Shown: in pieces, positions 48,012 to 59,817 of the stretch
Position numbering within the stretch: the stretch's first letter is position 1
How the letters are laid out: each line of letters opens with the position of its first letter
Assembly: GCA_013396755.1 (NCBI GenBank)
Contig: VWZF01001848.1
Span: 906,403 to 970,402, forward strand
Direction: 5' to 3'
Length of the DNA stretch: 64,000 nucleotides
Source of the DNA: Sclerurus mexicanus
Lineage: Eukaryota > Chordata > Aves > Passeriformes > Furnariidae
The notes under the pieces: model-generated
Seen by the model: only the letters and a program-made list of their open reading frames with translations
Database searches by the model: none
Told to the model about the DNA's origin: nothing
Translations under genes and position numbers: made by a program

Positions 48012-49454
48012 CTAAAAAGAAAGTATGAGAAAAATCAGTTAAAAAGGCTTTATTTCAGGTATTTAATGAGGTACTTCAAAGCTACTTACTATATTTCAAC
48101 TTCAGCTCACTGTGAATAATTTGAACTCTCCAACAAAGGATGCTACTATAAGCTCTGACCTTTTAAAACAATTCATGTTATTCATTGTTTGCAGTTGGAG
48201 TTGAAATTACTCTGGTAACCATCACATTTTTCCAGAGTATGACTAAGCATCTGGAATTCTTATCTTTTGGTGCCATCTTGGTTGAATTGTATTTTTTTGT
48301 AGAAAGCTGAGGACATTTAAGTCCTTGTAGAATACCTCTCAGATCTCTCTTGTGAGAATGTAACTTATAGCAAAAACTGTACATTCCACTTCCATGTCTT
48401 TCCTATATTCTGAGGTACCAGTACAGCAGCTGTTGTTCTCAAAATTAGGGAATGGCATCTCAAAGTTGTATAGAAGGCTGCACCAAATGGAAAAAGATTG
48501 AGATAGCTAGAGAGTTGTGACCTAACAGTAAGAAGTTTAACAATCTACATTCAGACTCTAGTTTCTTCACAGTATCATTTATACCTTTATATAGGTTGAT
48601 GTTTGCTGGATATAAGTAGTGTGGGAAAAAAAGTACATGTGAAAAGAGTGAAAAAGAGATTCAGTTACTTGCACTGTTAATGCTGGGCATGTATGTTTGC
48701 ACCTTAAGTATTGGAGACAATGTCAGAAACTTCAAGTACCAATGTGGCAGAATTTGCTGTGAGGTATTCAGCTTTGTTCACCAGATTTTGTCTGACATCA
48801 CAGGAGTTTGAAGACAGGTCCTCTATACCTTCCTGAATTTCCTTCAGTATGGGGACTTCCAAGTTCATATTCATCAAATCCTCACTGCCTGTACTTTGTT
48901 TATGAAATCTGAGCCATCAACTGCAACACAGAGTACTGTTTGCTCCAGTGCCACCCTTGCTGATAAGATAAACAGTCATCACTGCAAGAACTCTTACAAG
49001 TCCTCACTTCTCTGGAAAGGCTTTTGATGTTGTTTTCTGGATCACTGTAATGCTGCAAATACATGTTCACCCACTACAGCTGTCTCCATGATCTATTCTC
49101 TCTCTCTCAATAAAACTATCAGATTACTGCAGCTAGAGCTTTTCGATTTAAGGATCTGCAAAGAATGATCAGATAGATGAGCAGAACTGAGTATCAGCTT
49201 CTTTCAGGCAGAACCAGCAACTACTGCACCCTTTGTACTGAGGATGGCACAGATGGGCAAGCAAGACTTCAAAGTGTGCTTTCTTCTCCTCTTTTGAAGC
49301 ATTTGCACAGGAATATATGTCAATGGAATACAATCAACACATGTTAAGACAGTATCCAGTACTGGGTTCTGAAAACTAGGATAGTCTGTCTAAAGCTATG
49401 TCAGCAAAACTGAAGAATTTTCAGATACCTAGCAAAAAGAACAGTGAGCTACTC

Positions 49455-50508
49455 TGGTGATTTGACCCTGGCTGGACACCAGGGACCCACCAAAGCCACT
49501 CCCCTTTCTCAGCCGGACCAAAGACAGAAAAAGATACAACAAGAAGATTGTGGGTAGAGATAAGGACAGGGAAAGATCCTTCACCAACTGTCATCATGAG
49601 CAAAACTGACTTGACTTGGGGAAAAATTGAGTAGTATAATGAGAGGTAAAACCAAATCTTAAAAATACTTTCCCCTCACAACTCTCCTTTTTCCGGTGCT
49701 TAACTTTTACTCTTGATTTGCTCTACCTTCTCCCCACTAGCAGGGCAGGGGTACAGGGAATGGAGGCTGTAGTCAATTCATCACACACATTAGACATATC
49801 AGTGTCTCTGACACTCCTTTCCCTCTTAGGGGGCAGGACTCCTCACACCCTTCCTCCATAGTGGGGTCCCTAAAATGGGAGGCAGTCCTCCAGAAAATTC
49901 CAAATAAGAGTCCTTCCCACAGGCTGCAGTTCTTCACAAACAACTCCAGTGAGGGTCCCTTCCACAGGGTGCAGTCCTTCAAGAACAGGCTGCTCCATCA
50001 TGGGTCCCTCATGGGGTCAAAAGTCCTGCCAGCAAACCTTTCTCAGTTCAGGGTCTCAGCCTCCTTCAAGCACCCCCCTGCTCCAGCATGGGGTCCTCTA
50101 TGGACTGCAGGTGCGTGTTTGCTCCACTGTGGATCTCCATGGACTGCAGGAGGGCAGCCTGCCTCACCATAGTCTGCACCAAGGGCTGCAGCGGAATCTC
50201 TGCTCTGGCACCTGGAGCACCCTCCTCCTCCTTCACTGACCTTGGTGTCAGTAGAGTTGTTTCTCTCACATATTCTCTCTCCTGTCCCTGGCTGCCATTG
50301 CTGCTGCACAGTAGCTTTTCCCCTTCTTAAATACATCATCCTGGAGGCGCTACCACTGCCACTGACGGGTTCAGCCTTGGCCAACAGCAGGTCCATCTCA
50401 GAGGTGTCTGGCATTGGCTCTACCAGACTTGCAGGAAAGTTCTGGCAGCTTCTCACAGGAGCCACCCCTGTAGCCCCTCTACTGCAAGAACCTTGCCATG
50501 CAGACACA
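49455..50508 (-). mobile_element. Avian LTR-type repeat, probable solitary LTR of an old endogenous retrovirus
   Basis: About 1.05 kb of GC-richer sequence in minus orientation. It begins with TG (right end, TGTGTCTGCATGGCAAGG) and ends in CA after 'cagccagggtcaaatcacca' (left end). It matches a repeat I know to be very common in bird genomes and usually assigned to ERV-L type LTRs. An internal region (about 49,880-50,140) has degenerate tandem units with a period of about 45 bp. A 154-codon open frame lies on its sense strand (50,507-50,043), but it is part of the repeat and not a host gene. No internal gag, pol or env sequence and no second LTR are seen. No clear target-site duplication was found. 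Confidence 0.7.
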
Positions 50509-52166
50509 ATACAGCTCAGTAGATTACCATTTTCTATAAGAGAGATGTTTACAGCTTTGTCAGAGCACTAACCAGAAGGATCCAATCACCCATGCCTAAG
50601 GTGCATATGCACACACCTGAATCTTAATCTGTTCCAACACATTTTTAAAGAAAACAGTTCAAGAAAGACTAATCCACCCCTCTGCACTAAGGCCATTTAT
50701 GTAATAATATTGCAAGTATCTGGAGCTTAACTTCCATTGCTTCTGTAAAATAGTCTTTCTCCCCATTATTTCCATGGCAGAGTGCATTATGCACTGAGAA
50801 GGCTAAAAGGGTTTTTCCAACGTTCCTTCTGTTCTTGATCTTCCAGTCTTGGCAAGGCTACAGCATTCACTGCCATTTTTATCTTCCACCCTGCTGAGAT
50901 AAACTTTTAATCTTTTAATGTGGAAAAAACAAGAGACTAATTACTTCCTGATTATGGACACTTGAATGGATTTTTTGTATTACAGCTTAATTACATAAAA
51001 TAATTGAAAACTATGCTTCTGCCACTTTAAGGCATTCTGAGGAGACACTGAAACAATCTTGAAAATTTCAAATAAAACATCATAAATGAAAATATAAGCA
51101 GGTTTCTGCAGACACTGGTTAAGATTCAGAGCTGCCAACTCTGCTTACATCAAAAGATTAATGCAGATATATAGTCTGACTGTATTTTGAAGTAGATTGC
51201 TGCTCTTTGAAAATGGTACTGGAATCCTTTAAGTTTGAACTGATAATAAGTGAATACAATGCTTTTTGGTTGTCATTTTCAATATAGTTCATTACAACTT
51301 TTATAAATAACTTCATCTACTGGCTGAATTTCCTATACGTTATAAAAAACCTCTGTATCTTAAGGAGGCTAGTTAAGAAAAACAAACATTCCATAAGACA
51401 ACACAATCTTACCATGTTATATAGGGCACACTAAGAGATTTGAAAGCTAAAAATATACATCTAAACTGTAGACAATTTATTGTGGCATTGTACACAAGCT
51501 TTACACATGCTCTGAATGAGCTACTCTCTCTTGGATTGTAGCAATTGCTTTCTGCTTTTTATCTTTGGAGGAAAAGAGAACTGTATTTATTTTACTGTTT
51601 TTAAACCAGGATGAGAGGTTCTGAGGACTTTCTGTCTGATGACATCAGTGCAGTATATGGATTTTACAGAATGGCTGAAGTATTTGTTACATAATTCTCA
51701 CTGTAATGTCATTCCTGGTTAGGAAAAGCCACTTCTGATTACAATAAAATCCCATTATTTTTATTATGTCAGAATTTTTGTAATAATATTATTTCATACC
51801 TATTAATGCTCCTAAAAACTTTCATACTTGCAAGTGATAGTTGTCAGTTTAGAATTTTTGACTTTCATAAGATTTCTTTTTTATTTATTCAGGTCTATTT
51901 TATTACTATAAAACTAGGTAATAGTTTAACAGCAAAGCAAATCACTGTGTGAGTTATTTGAAGAGTATTGATAAACCTTCCATTGTGGACAGAACTGCAT
52001 ACTATTTGTTGTAATGGACACAACCTGCCGAAGTAGACTTCAAATTTTCAAGAACAGAATGCTGGATTATGTTCATAAATATAGCTAATGAATTGTATAA
52101 ACATGAAAAAAAATCTCTGGTCAGGATTTTAAAAAGAAGTGCTTCTAAATTAAGCATTTGGAGACT

Positions 52167-52202
52167 AATTTATGCTGATATTTGCCACTATCAGCATAAA
52201 TT
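52167..52202. repeat. Perfect hairpin: 14-bp stem, 8-nt loop
   Basis: The arm AATTTATGCTGATA (52,167-52,180), loop TTTGCCAC, and exact inverse arm (52,189-52,202). Pairing stops at both outer ends. It could be a short inverted-repeat remnant or a structured intronic RNA; the stem is too short for a typical microRNA precursor. Confidence 0.85.
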
Positions 52203-52980
52203 CTAACACTGCATTCAAGAATATGCTACATACAATGAAAATCTGAATACTGAAAACCATCCAATGAGACAGTTCCAATAATCAACTTAGGACTTCTGGT
52301 CACCAAGTTTTCTGAAGTTCTCAATCTAGCAAGTATATTCAGCAACAGGATTGCATCTACCTTAAAACACAACTGCTTTTATAAAACAGACTACTGAAGG
52401 AGAAAGCTTACCCTTTACATACCCTAGTTACTGTGCTTTGAAGCAAGAAACTTGGATTTAGTGCCTATCCAATCCATAAGAGATTCAATCTACATCTGTG
52501 ACTCCTACGCTGCATGGGGCACATACACTCCATCATGGAATGTGTGTTATAAAAATCAAATGAAGATTCTTTTAATTTCCTTTTCAGTGGAGGAAGTAGA
52601 CAGAGGAACAACTCTGTGGCTTGTTCTTAAAGTGCTTATTTACAAACAGATCATAGCTTCATTGACCAATTCAGAATTTTATGTTCCTCGGTTGCTGAAG
52701 AAGAAAAACGCAGAGGAGGTCATGGATTATTACATAAACAAACTGTCTTTTTGATTTGATTCTCTTCTTCAAAGAATGACTGTGAACTCAGCCCAGTTCA
52801 TAAATAATGAAAAACTCAGCTGTAAGCATTGATACTCAGAAGAATATTCAAGTCAATTGAACATTAACATTCAAGTTAATTGAATGAAGATTACTGTCAA
52901 GCCCTGAGAGCTTCTTGTGAGGATGTACAGTAGGTTTCTAGATGGTCATTCTGCAGAGTCAATCCCTTAGGAAATCTTAT

Positions 52981-53112
52981 CACAGAATCACAGAGTGAGT
53001 CAGGTTGGAATGGACCACAGAGGGTCATCCAACCTCCCTGCTCAAACAAGGTAATCCTAGAGCACATGGCACAGGATCACATCAATATGGTTCTCAAATA
53101 TCTCCAGTGATG
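52981..53112 (-). repeat. CR1 LINE 3'-end fragment
   Basis: 'atcacagaatcacagagtga' (two 8-mer-like units), then 'caggttggaatggaccacag' and 'gggtcatccaacctccctgc', is a CR1 3' end read from its terminus. About 130 bp is recognisable. Confidence 0.85.
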
Positions 53113-53342
53113 CATGATCACTTGTTTAGATCCATCCTATTTTGATAAAGCAGTTAATTGTACTTAAGACTTTAAGAATTGGTAATTTGGGGCCAATGAT
53201 TGGCAGAGTGTCTTCCAAAAGATGTTACTGGACTGAAAAATTAGGGGCAAAAAAGAGGGAAATTCCTACTTTCCTCATGTCCTTTAAAAGAAAGATATGA
53301 CCATACCTTGTTAAGTGGGGGAAGCAGAGAATTATCATTTAC

Positions 53343-53440
53343 CTGAAGAAAGTATGGTGCTCCACACAAACCTTCCATAACCTTTTAGCAGCCCGATGGT
53401 TTGGCAGTTTGAACCCAATAGTGCTCTCAAACTGTTCCAG
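53343..53440 (-). CDS. EPB41L2: EPB41L2 exon, FERM domain lobe F3 end
   Basis: 98 nt, phase 0 to 2. Reads LEQFESTIGFKLPNHRAA, KRLWKVCVEHHTFF and the first two bases of Arg. It is the C-terminal helix of the FERM F3 (PTB-like) lobe, nearly identical across 4.1 proteins. Acceptor is GATTCTTTCCAG, donor CAG|GTAAAT. Confidence 0.96.
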
Positions 53441-54616
53441 CTGGAAAGAATCCACAAATAAATTAAATTAACCCGTTTCCTTGAGCTGGCTATTAATTAG
53501 GTAGAGTTCAGATAGTTCCATTACTGTATCAAACTATAACACTCCTGTCATAAGACTTTGTAAGATTTAACAAATATTAAATTAAAAAAAATATCAAATT
53601 CCAGCCTTTTAAAAGAATTATACTTGTTGGGCTAAGTCATGATAGGTAATAATCACATTATCACTTCCTATCTGTACTAATGGCTCTTGAGAAATTAATA
53701 ATACTTCAGTGTTCCTTGCTGATTTTCTGGCTAGCTGACTAATGTACTTATTTTTAAACTGCATGAAGCAATTGTACTACAGGTTGTGCTCCACACTTAA
53801 AAGAAGTCTGAAATCCATACTCCAGTGTTAAGCTTGTATAATCTGTTTCATTGTGTAATAGTTTCTTAGCAAAAGTATTTCATCTACACACACCATCAGG
53901 GACTACAGGAACAATACGTCTGTGTTCCAAAACTCACAAAACTTCAATGTTAGTATTGCAAAACTGGTATGACTTCTATTTTATTTATTCACACAGTAAA
54001 AGCTACTTTAAACATTTTAGAGCATAATCTAAAAATATGTTGCAGTGTTTGATGTTTTGGGGTTCTTTTTTGTTAAATTTTCAGTTAAAATGTGCAATGT
54101 GTTTAAAATGTAGCCCCCTGCCCCCCTTCAGAAAATCCCACAAACTTTTGTCAGAAAAGAAAGTTGAACCTAGACCCACTGCTTCCACAGCAGCTAATAG
54201 AAAGAGTTGTAACATCCTACAGGCCAACTCAAGCCCTTGGTTACAGCCGCAAACTAGATCCACTACATCTGGTGAACAGTTATGCCCAAAGAGGAAGAGA
54301 AGGGGTCTTCCATGACTGCAAGTTTGTGTAGACGGTAAGAACGCAGCCAGTGTAACTAGCTTTCTCTGTAAAAACCCCACAGAATTATAAGATGGTATCT
54401 ACTAACAAAAGAAAACAGATTTTCTTCTTGGTTTGCATTTACTAATCAAGTTAAGTGTTTAATGCAATCAGTAGAATCTGAAGAGGAAAAGACACACAAA
54501 TTCTCCTTGAATCCCTCACAAGCTTATGAGGGTAACTGGGGAAAAACGAGGATGTTTTCTTGTTACTGGATAGAAATGATCCCACAAAAGAAACAAGACA
54601 GAAAGATGCTACTTAC
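53441..54616 (-). other. EPB41L2: EPB41L2 intron
   Basis: A 1.2-kb intron; short open frames on both strands at 54,037-54,380 have no support. Confidence 0.85.
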
Positions 54617-54769
54617 TTCTGCTGGCCTGACTTTGATGTAGAAATTACTTCGCTTGTATGAAATCTTTAGAATTTTTGGCCAAGCGAAGCGGTTGATCCG
54701 GAGTCTATCTTTGTAAATCAGCAGACCATTAGCACATACACCCAGCATGATATCCACACCTTCAGAATC
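54617..54769 (-). CDS. EPB41L2: EPB41L2 exon, FERM domain lobe F3
   Basis: 153 nt, phase 0-0. Reads DSEGVDIMLGVCANGLLI, then YKDRLRINRFAWPKILKI and SYKRSNFYIKVRPAE. It is the beta-sandwich of FERM_C, which binds the cytoplasmic tails of membrane proteins. DIML has Met where I recall Lys in human 4.1G. Acceptor is ATGTGATAG (poor pyrimidine tract), donor GAA|GTAAGT. Confidence 0.96.
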
Positions 54770-56045
54770 CTATCACATATGAGACAATTTCATAAAAACC
54801 AGTTTAATAACATTCCAAAAAAGTAATTATTGCTGACATACACCCTGAAGGAAAATAATGCAACTGGGACACGTTTCATATTCAAACCTGAAAGACTGAC
54901 AATGAGATTCTTAAATCAGAAGTATCCAAGTATATTAATTTTATAGGAAAGGTTTTGGACTTGAAGTAGTGATTTTGGCACTCATACGCCATTGCGTATG
55001 CCACAGTTCTGGGAAATTCTTCAATATTCTGGTAATAGGGACTAATTTAACAACTTCAAGGCAAGGAAAGGTATGGCCAGTGTGTGCGCTACGAATAATT
55101 TCAACAAATATTAAAAGAATAAAAATTAAAAACAGGCCTTTTCAACTTAAAGAAGTCAGTGAAAGTCTGAACAAACTGGTGATCAAGGTGATGTTTTACA
55201 GTCGCCTACTATTCCTGTAAAGATACAGGAAGTAACGGAAAGGTTTCTGAGTATTCTCTTCCCGATAGCATTTGATGGAAATTTTACAGGCTACAACACT
55301 AATCACTTACTGTTAATGCTTTCATACCCTACACAATCCAGCAGAATCTCATGTCCTCCCCAACAACAAATCAACTACACAACTAGCTGTCATTAGCAAG
55401 TTGCTTCACCAGCATAACTAACAAAACAAAATTAAACAATGTTTTTCCAGTACGTAGGAGTCTTGATTTTCTTTTTCTTTTTTAAATATAGGCCTGATTA
55501 CTTAATATACCTTAATTTTCCTAATGATTTGAGATTTGGATTTATGTGCAGGAGTGGGAGGGGGTTATTAACTTTTTTGTTGGTGTTTACCTGAAAAATA
55601 AAATCCCACTTGAAATGAAAATTTCATCTGAACTACCCAGAAAAGTGGAAAAAGCACCAAAAAACACTCTCCCCCAAGACTGGCCCCCATCTGATTTCAA
55701 CAAGCATGGTATTATGGAAACAATGATGTGTTCTTTCAGGCTTTACTTTATGGCCCTACATCTCCTTGGCATATAAAAATCTCTCATTTTAAATCTATAT
55801 GTCTGCTCTTATGAATAAAGTATTATTTCTAAGCTGCACATACGTCTATGTACTAAATAAACTTAGATATAAAATAAGTTCTAATCATGTTAAAGCTGTA
55901 AACAGAGTAATTATTTTGACCAAGAAAGGCTTGCAACCAAGAATTAAGTATATGAATTCTTTTTAAATAATCTATATATAGTATTTTCTTTAATACTAAG
56001 CATGTGTGTCCTAAACCAAAACAAAACTAAACCAATCACCAATAC
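54770..56045 (-). other. EPB41L2: EPB41L2 intron
   Basis: A 1.3-kb AT-rich intron; nothing was recognised within it. Confidence 0.85.
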
Positions 56046-56133
56046 CTTGGCATGATGCAAATCCACTCCATACATGGAGAGTCTCTTAGCATTTTCTAGG
56101 AACTGGGAATCCGCTTGTGCTGGAGTCAAGCCC
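56046..56133 (-). CDS. EPB41L2: EPB41L2 exon, FERM lobe F2/F3 linker
   Basis: 88 nt, phase 2 to 0. Completes Arg, then reads GLTPAQADSQFLENAKRL and SMYGVDLHHAK. The MYGVDLH motif marks the F2-F3 transition in 4.1-type FERM domains. Acceptor is ATGGTTTTAG, donor AAG|GTATTG. The 441-bp intron preceding it (56,134-56,574) shows nothing. Confidence 0.95.
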
Positions 56134-56574
56134 CTAAAACCATTGAATAAGTCTTGAGTTTATGAACAAAAAACTGAGAATCAAAACTGAGTAGAATACT
56201 GAAATTCAGACACATAGAAAAACCCTAGCTTGTAAGGTATCAATAGCACTTCTGGCCTACAGGAAAAGTGATCTTTCAGAGCATATTATTTTCCTTGAGT
56301 ACAGATTTCCACCTTCACTCTCATAATATTGTAGCTGTACGTTGCTTTAACTAATTGATATGCTCTCATGGGAATATTTGCTCCAAAAGTTCTCTTCTAA
56401 GATCTTAGTGAAGCTACCATTTTCAAACTGAAATTTTCAAACACGCAAAATTAAGACATAACAAATTCCAAAGTAACAATTTCAGCTCAGCAGCTTTACA
56501 CATACTCTTAAGAAAATTGACATAAGTGTGACAAAGCATGATGACTTCATTTAATCCCACTGTATGTGACACAC

Positions 56575-56793
56575 CTGTGTGTTTTGTGTAGCTCAGCCAC
56601 TTTCTCTTCCATTTCTTGAGTTTGACTGGGTGCAAATTGGAATTCACTGATATAATCACTGCGGTGTTCCTCTGGGTCATGATCACCCAGCTCAGCCTGC
56701 AGGGTATATGAACCAAGGAGGGCGTGAGTCACAAAGGAACAGGGCAGTCGACCAGATACAATATCCTGACGAAGCTGTAGGCACAAGAAATAC
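56575..56793 (-). CDS. EPB41L2: EPB41L2 exon, FERM lobe F2
   Basis: 219 nt, phase 2 to 2. Reads YFLCLQLRQDIVSGRLPC, SFVTHALLGSYTLQAELG, DHDPEEHRSDYISEFQFA and PSQTQEMEEKVAELHKTH. It is the helical F2 (acyl-CoA-binding-like) lobe. Acceptor is CACCCTTGTCTTGCAG, donor CAG|GTGTGT. Confidence 0.96.
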
Positions 56794-58244
56794 CTGCAAG
56801 ACAAGGGTGGGGCAGGGGGAACCCAAAGAAGAATAGAGAAAGTGTTACTAATGGCAAATTAATGAGAGATATGACAGAATCCAATGAGATGCATGTAATC
56901 ATGTAAGAATATTTTAAAATAAGTCAATGGATTAATAATTTGTTAGACTTTGCATTATTTGAGCATTATTATCACACAGTAAATTTCACTTCAATTTTAA
57001 GAGTCAGTATTACTTTCATAAAAAATGTGAAAAGCAGGAAAAATTCCGATTTCCAATATAAATGTGAAAAAAGCTATCTAGTTTTAAACAAAAGCTTACT
57101 TAGGAACTCTTTCAGTTCACATTTTAGCCTGGAGGTACCTATGGTTTAAAAATAAAAAGCTATGCATTTTTTTGACATTTCCCTTCGGCTGTAAAACTCT
57201 TATATCCCTTGCAGTTCACAAGCTAATCAAGTCATGTAATACAGTACCGAAACTATAATAATCTTCCTTAAACCATCTATGTACTAGAATATTTCACGTA
57301 CTGCATACAGTCTTCTACCAAATTTAACAAGTTAACAATCAGTTTAACATCCTACTCTTGTAGACATTTTTTAATATAAATGAAAAAAAGGTCTTACTAG
57401 TGAAACTTAAATTTTAAGGAATTTAGCTTTAAGATAAAACAAAATTGCTTTTATCAATTGAACACACAACTGAAAAGCCTACCAACTCACTGAAAATTTT
57501 CAAAGAAAACATTTTTAAATACACTCTGTACTAAGTGTGTTAAACTACTTGTAGCAATAGATCAACTACACACTTGCATAGCTATCTTACTTTGCGCAGA
57601 AGACTGATCCGATGCAGTGTGTAGTAGTACCATATATCCTGCCTCAGCAGAGTCAGCTAACTTCAAACTACGTATTTATGTTTTCCATAACTCCTGAAAA
57701 GAAATGAGCCAATTCCCTTCATTCTATCCCCAGTTATGTCAGTCTTAAATGCTACTTTTTAGGTGTCTAGTATCCACTGCATTCTAAGTATTTTCTATCT
57801 CAAAAGTTTGGAAGATAATTTTCACATTTTATTATGTTTTATGGCTTTACTTAAGGCATATGTGTAAAACCACACTTTAACCAATTCAGTTTAGATTATT
57901 ACTGAAGTGTCTTGGATTCCTTGAGCTTCAAGCAAAACCCCCATGCCCTCATTTGCTTTATAATAAAGCAGCAGACTGACAATAAACCACTCACTTCTTT
58001 CAAATAGGATCATTCACATCTTACTTCCTGCCCAAATTATATCCCCACTTATCATTAAATTCTTCTTTCTCAGGTGTCTTTCAGAAGTTTTCACTTTACC
58101 TTTTCAACCTTGTTCCAAAAAGCAGTTGATGTATATAAGAACATCTGTAGTGTACAGTATCCAGAAACTTGAAGAATAAATTTTATATGGTTTTCAAATT
58201 AGACTAAAAGTAATTTTAAGTTTAAAATTAGGAGCTGTGCATAC
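56794..58244 (-). other. EPB41L2: EPB41L2 intron
   Basis: A 1.45-kb AT-rich intron; nothing was recognised within it. Confidence 0.85.
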
Positions 58245-58320
58245 CTAGTGATGTCTTCAGTCAACTGTGAAGGATCAGGGGGATAAAACTTCACATTAAA
58301 GGTGAATATCCAAGGTAAAC
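58245..58320 (-). CDS. EPB41L2: EPB41L2 exon, FERM lobe F1 end / F2 start (5'-most exon in the window)
   Basis: 76 nt, phase 1 to 2. Reads LPWIFTFNVKFYPPDPSQ then LTEDIT, with split codons at both ends. F-F-VKFYPPDP-QLTEDITRY is the hallmark of 4.1 FERM domains. Acceptor is ATTTCCCATATTTAG, donor TAG|GTATGC. The preceding exon, expected to encode WLDPAKEIKRQ-type sequence, was searched for up to 64,000 and not found, so it lies outside. Confidence 0.95.
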
Positions 58321-59344
58321 CTAAATATGGGAAATATCTTATTGTTAATCTCAATTAAGTTTAAGCAAGCAAAGAAAGAACCTTACTGAAAAATGTCACA
58401 TAAATCTTAATCACTGAAATCCTGAAGAAAGTTTTTTTTTCCTGGCTTTTTACAGTACATTAATAAGAAGTATACATTATTTTCACTAAGGGGTAAAAAC
58501 TCAGACATACAGTGAAAGATCAGCATGTTAAAAATTATTTTATGATAATGTGTTACACTACGTCATGCAAATATCAGAAGACATTTTTAATTGAAAACTA
58601 CAATAATGTTTTAACACTTTTAAGATATTTTGTATTCAAAGGCACTTGCATTGCATTTGCGTTTGATTTTAACTCCTCCAAGGCTAACTCTCCTCCTGTC
58701 TAAACTGACTTGGTTTGAGAGAATATACAGGAACTGTGAACAAGATGTCAAAATGAGGTCTGTGTTGTATACAACAGAAATTCTAATATATTATTCATTG
58801 AGAATGCATGGAAGACAAAATATTAGCTGTTCCTTCTTCAAAACATTATCCTGGTAAACACCGTATTTAGCGACTACAATAGCAATGGTATTTTAAATCT
58901 AAATCCTTTCATGTTAGAATTGTTAACAACACATGCATTTTTTTAAGCAAGTCTGCTTAATATTGGATTAATAATTTGAAAAAGCATAAAATGTTGCCTT
59001 TAGTCATAGCTCTATTTTTAAATAAATTTTTAAGGTTTGAAAACTAAGTCATACATCAACAGTAAAAATACCCTTTCAGGATGTATTGTAAGACTATGTG
59101 GAAGAGGAATACATTAACTGGAAAGCACAAATACCTTACCAAAATATAGAAGTTCCCTAATTCTATCAGATTTTACTAAGTACAATGCAATCATACATAT
59201 GTAACAGAAAATCCCAAAAGTAAATCCCTAGTAAAAGACAACAGTTTGGTTTTGCATGCTTCTTGAAAGCAAATGCAGCTGAGCTTTATCCTGTCTTGAC
59301 AAAGAAAGTAACAGTACAATGGAGATCCTCTAAAAATGGTGAAG

Positions 59345-59817
59345 ATAAGGAATGAAATCCAGAGGAGAGTAACAGAGGGTTGGAGCACCTCTCCTATAAA
59401 GACAGGCTGAGACAGCTGGGATTTCACCCCTGAAGAAGAGAAGGCTTTGGGGAGACCTCCAGGACCTAAAGGGGGCTTAAAAGAAAGATGGGGACAAACA
59501 TTTTAGTAGGACCTGTTTTGACAGGACAAAGGGGAATGGCTTTAAACTAAAAGAGTGTAGACTTAGATTGGGTGTTAGGAAGAATTTCCTTAGGTTTAGA
59601 CTAGATATTAGGAAGAAATTTATGTGGTGAGGCACTAGAACATGTTGCCTAGAGAGATTGTGGATGCCCCCTCTCTGGAAGGGTTCAAGGACAGGCTGGA
59701 TGGGGCTTTGAGCAACCTGGCTGAGTGGAAGGTGTCCCTACCCATGGCAGGGGGGTTGGAACTACATGATCTTTAAGGTCTCTTCCAACCCAAACCATTC
59801 TGTTATTCTGTGAAAAT
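59345..59817 (+). repeat. CR1 LINE 3' copy, about 470 bp, with internal duplication
   Basis: Recognisable in consensus order: 'agacaggctgagacagctgg', 'gggcttaaaagaaagatggg', 'gattgtggatgccccctctc', 'ggctggatggggctttgagc', 'tacccatggcagg', 'ggtctcttccaacccaaacc', then a two-unit tail 'attctgttattctgtg'. Inserted antisense to EPB41L2. A segment of about 40 bp around 59,560-59,625 ('tag...ttaggaagaattt') is present twice where the consensus has it once. It is one of the better preserved CR1 copies in the window. Confidence 0.92.

Larger units (their letters stand above)
48012..53342 (-). other. EPB41L2: EPB41L2 intron with LTR element, hairpin and CR1 piece
   Basis: At 5.3 kb this is one of the largest complete introns in the window. 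It carries an LTR-type repeat (about 49,455-50,508), an exact hairpin (52,167-52,202) and a CR1 3' fragment (52,981-53,112). No exon was recognised. Confidence 0.85.

Noticed and set aside
50043..50507. 154-codon open frame on the minus strand as a host gene
   Set aside because: It lies wholly within a repeat that is abundant in bird genomes, with no splice context.
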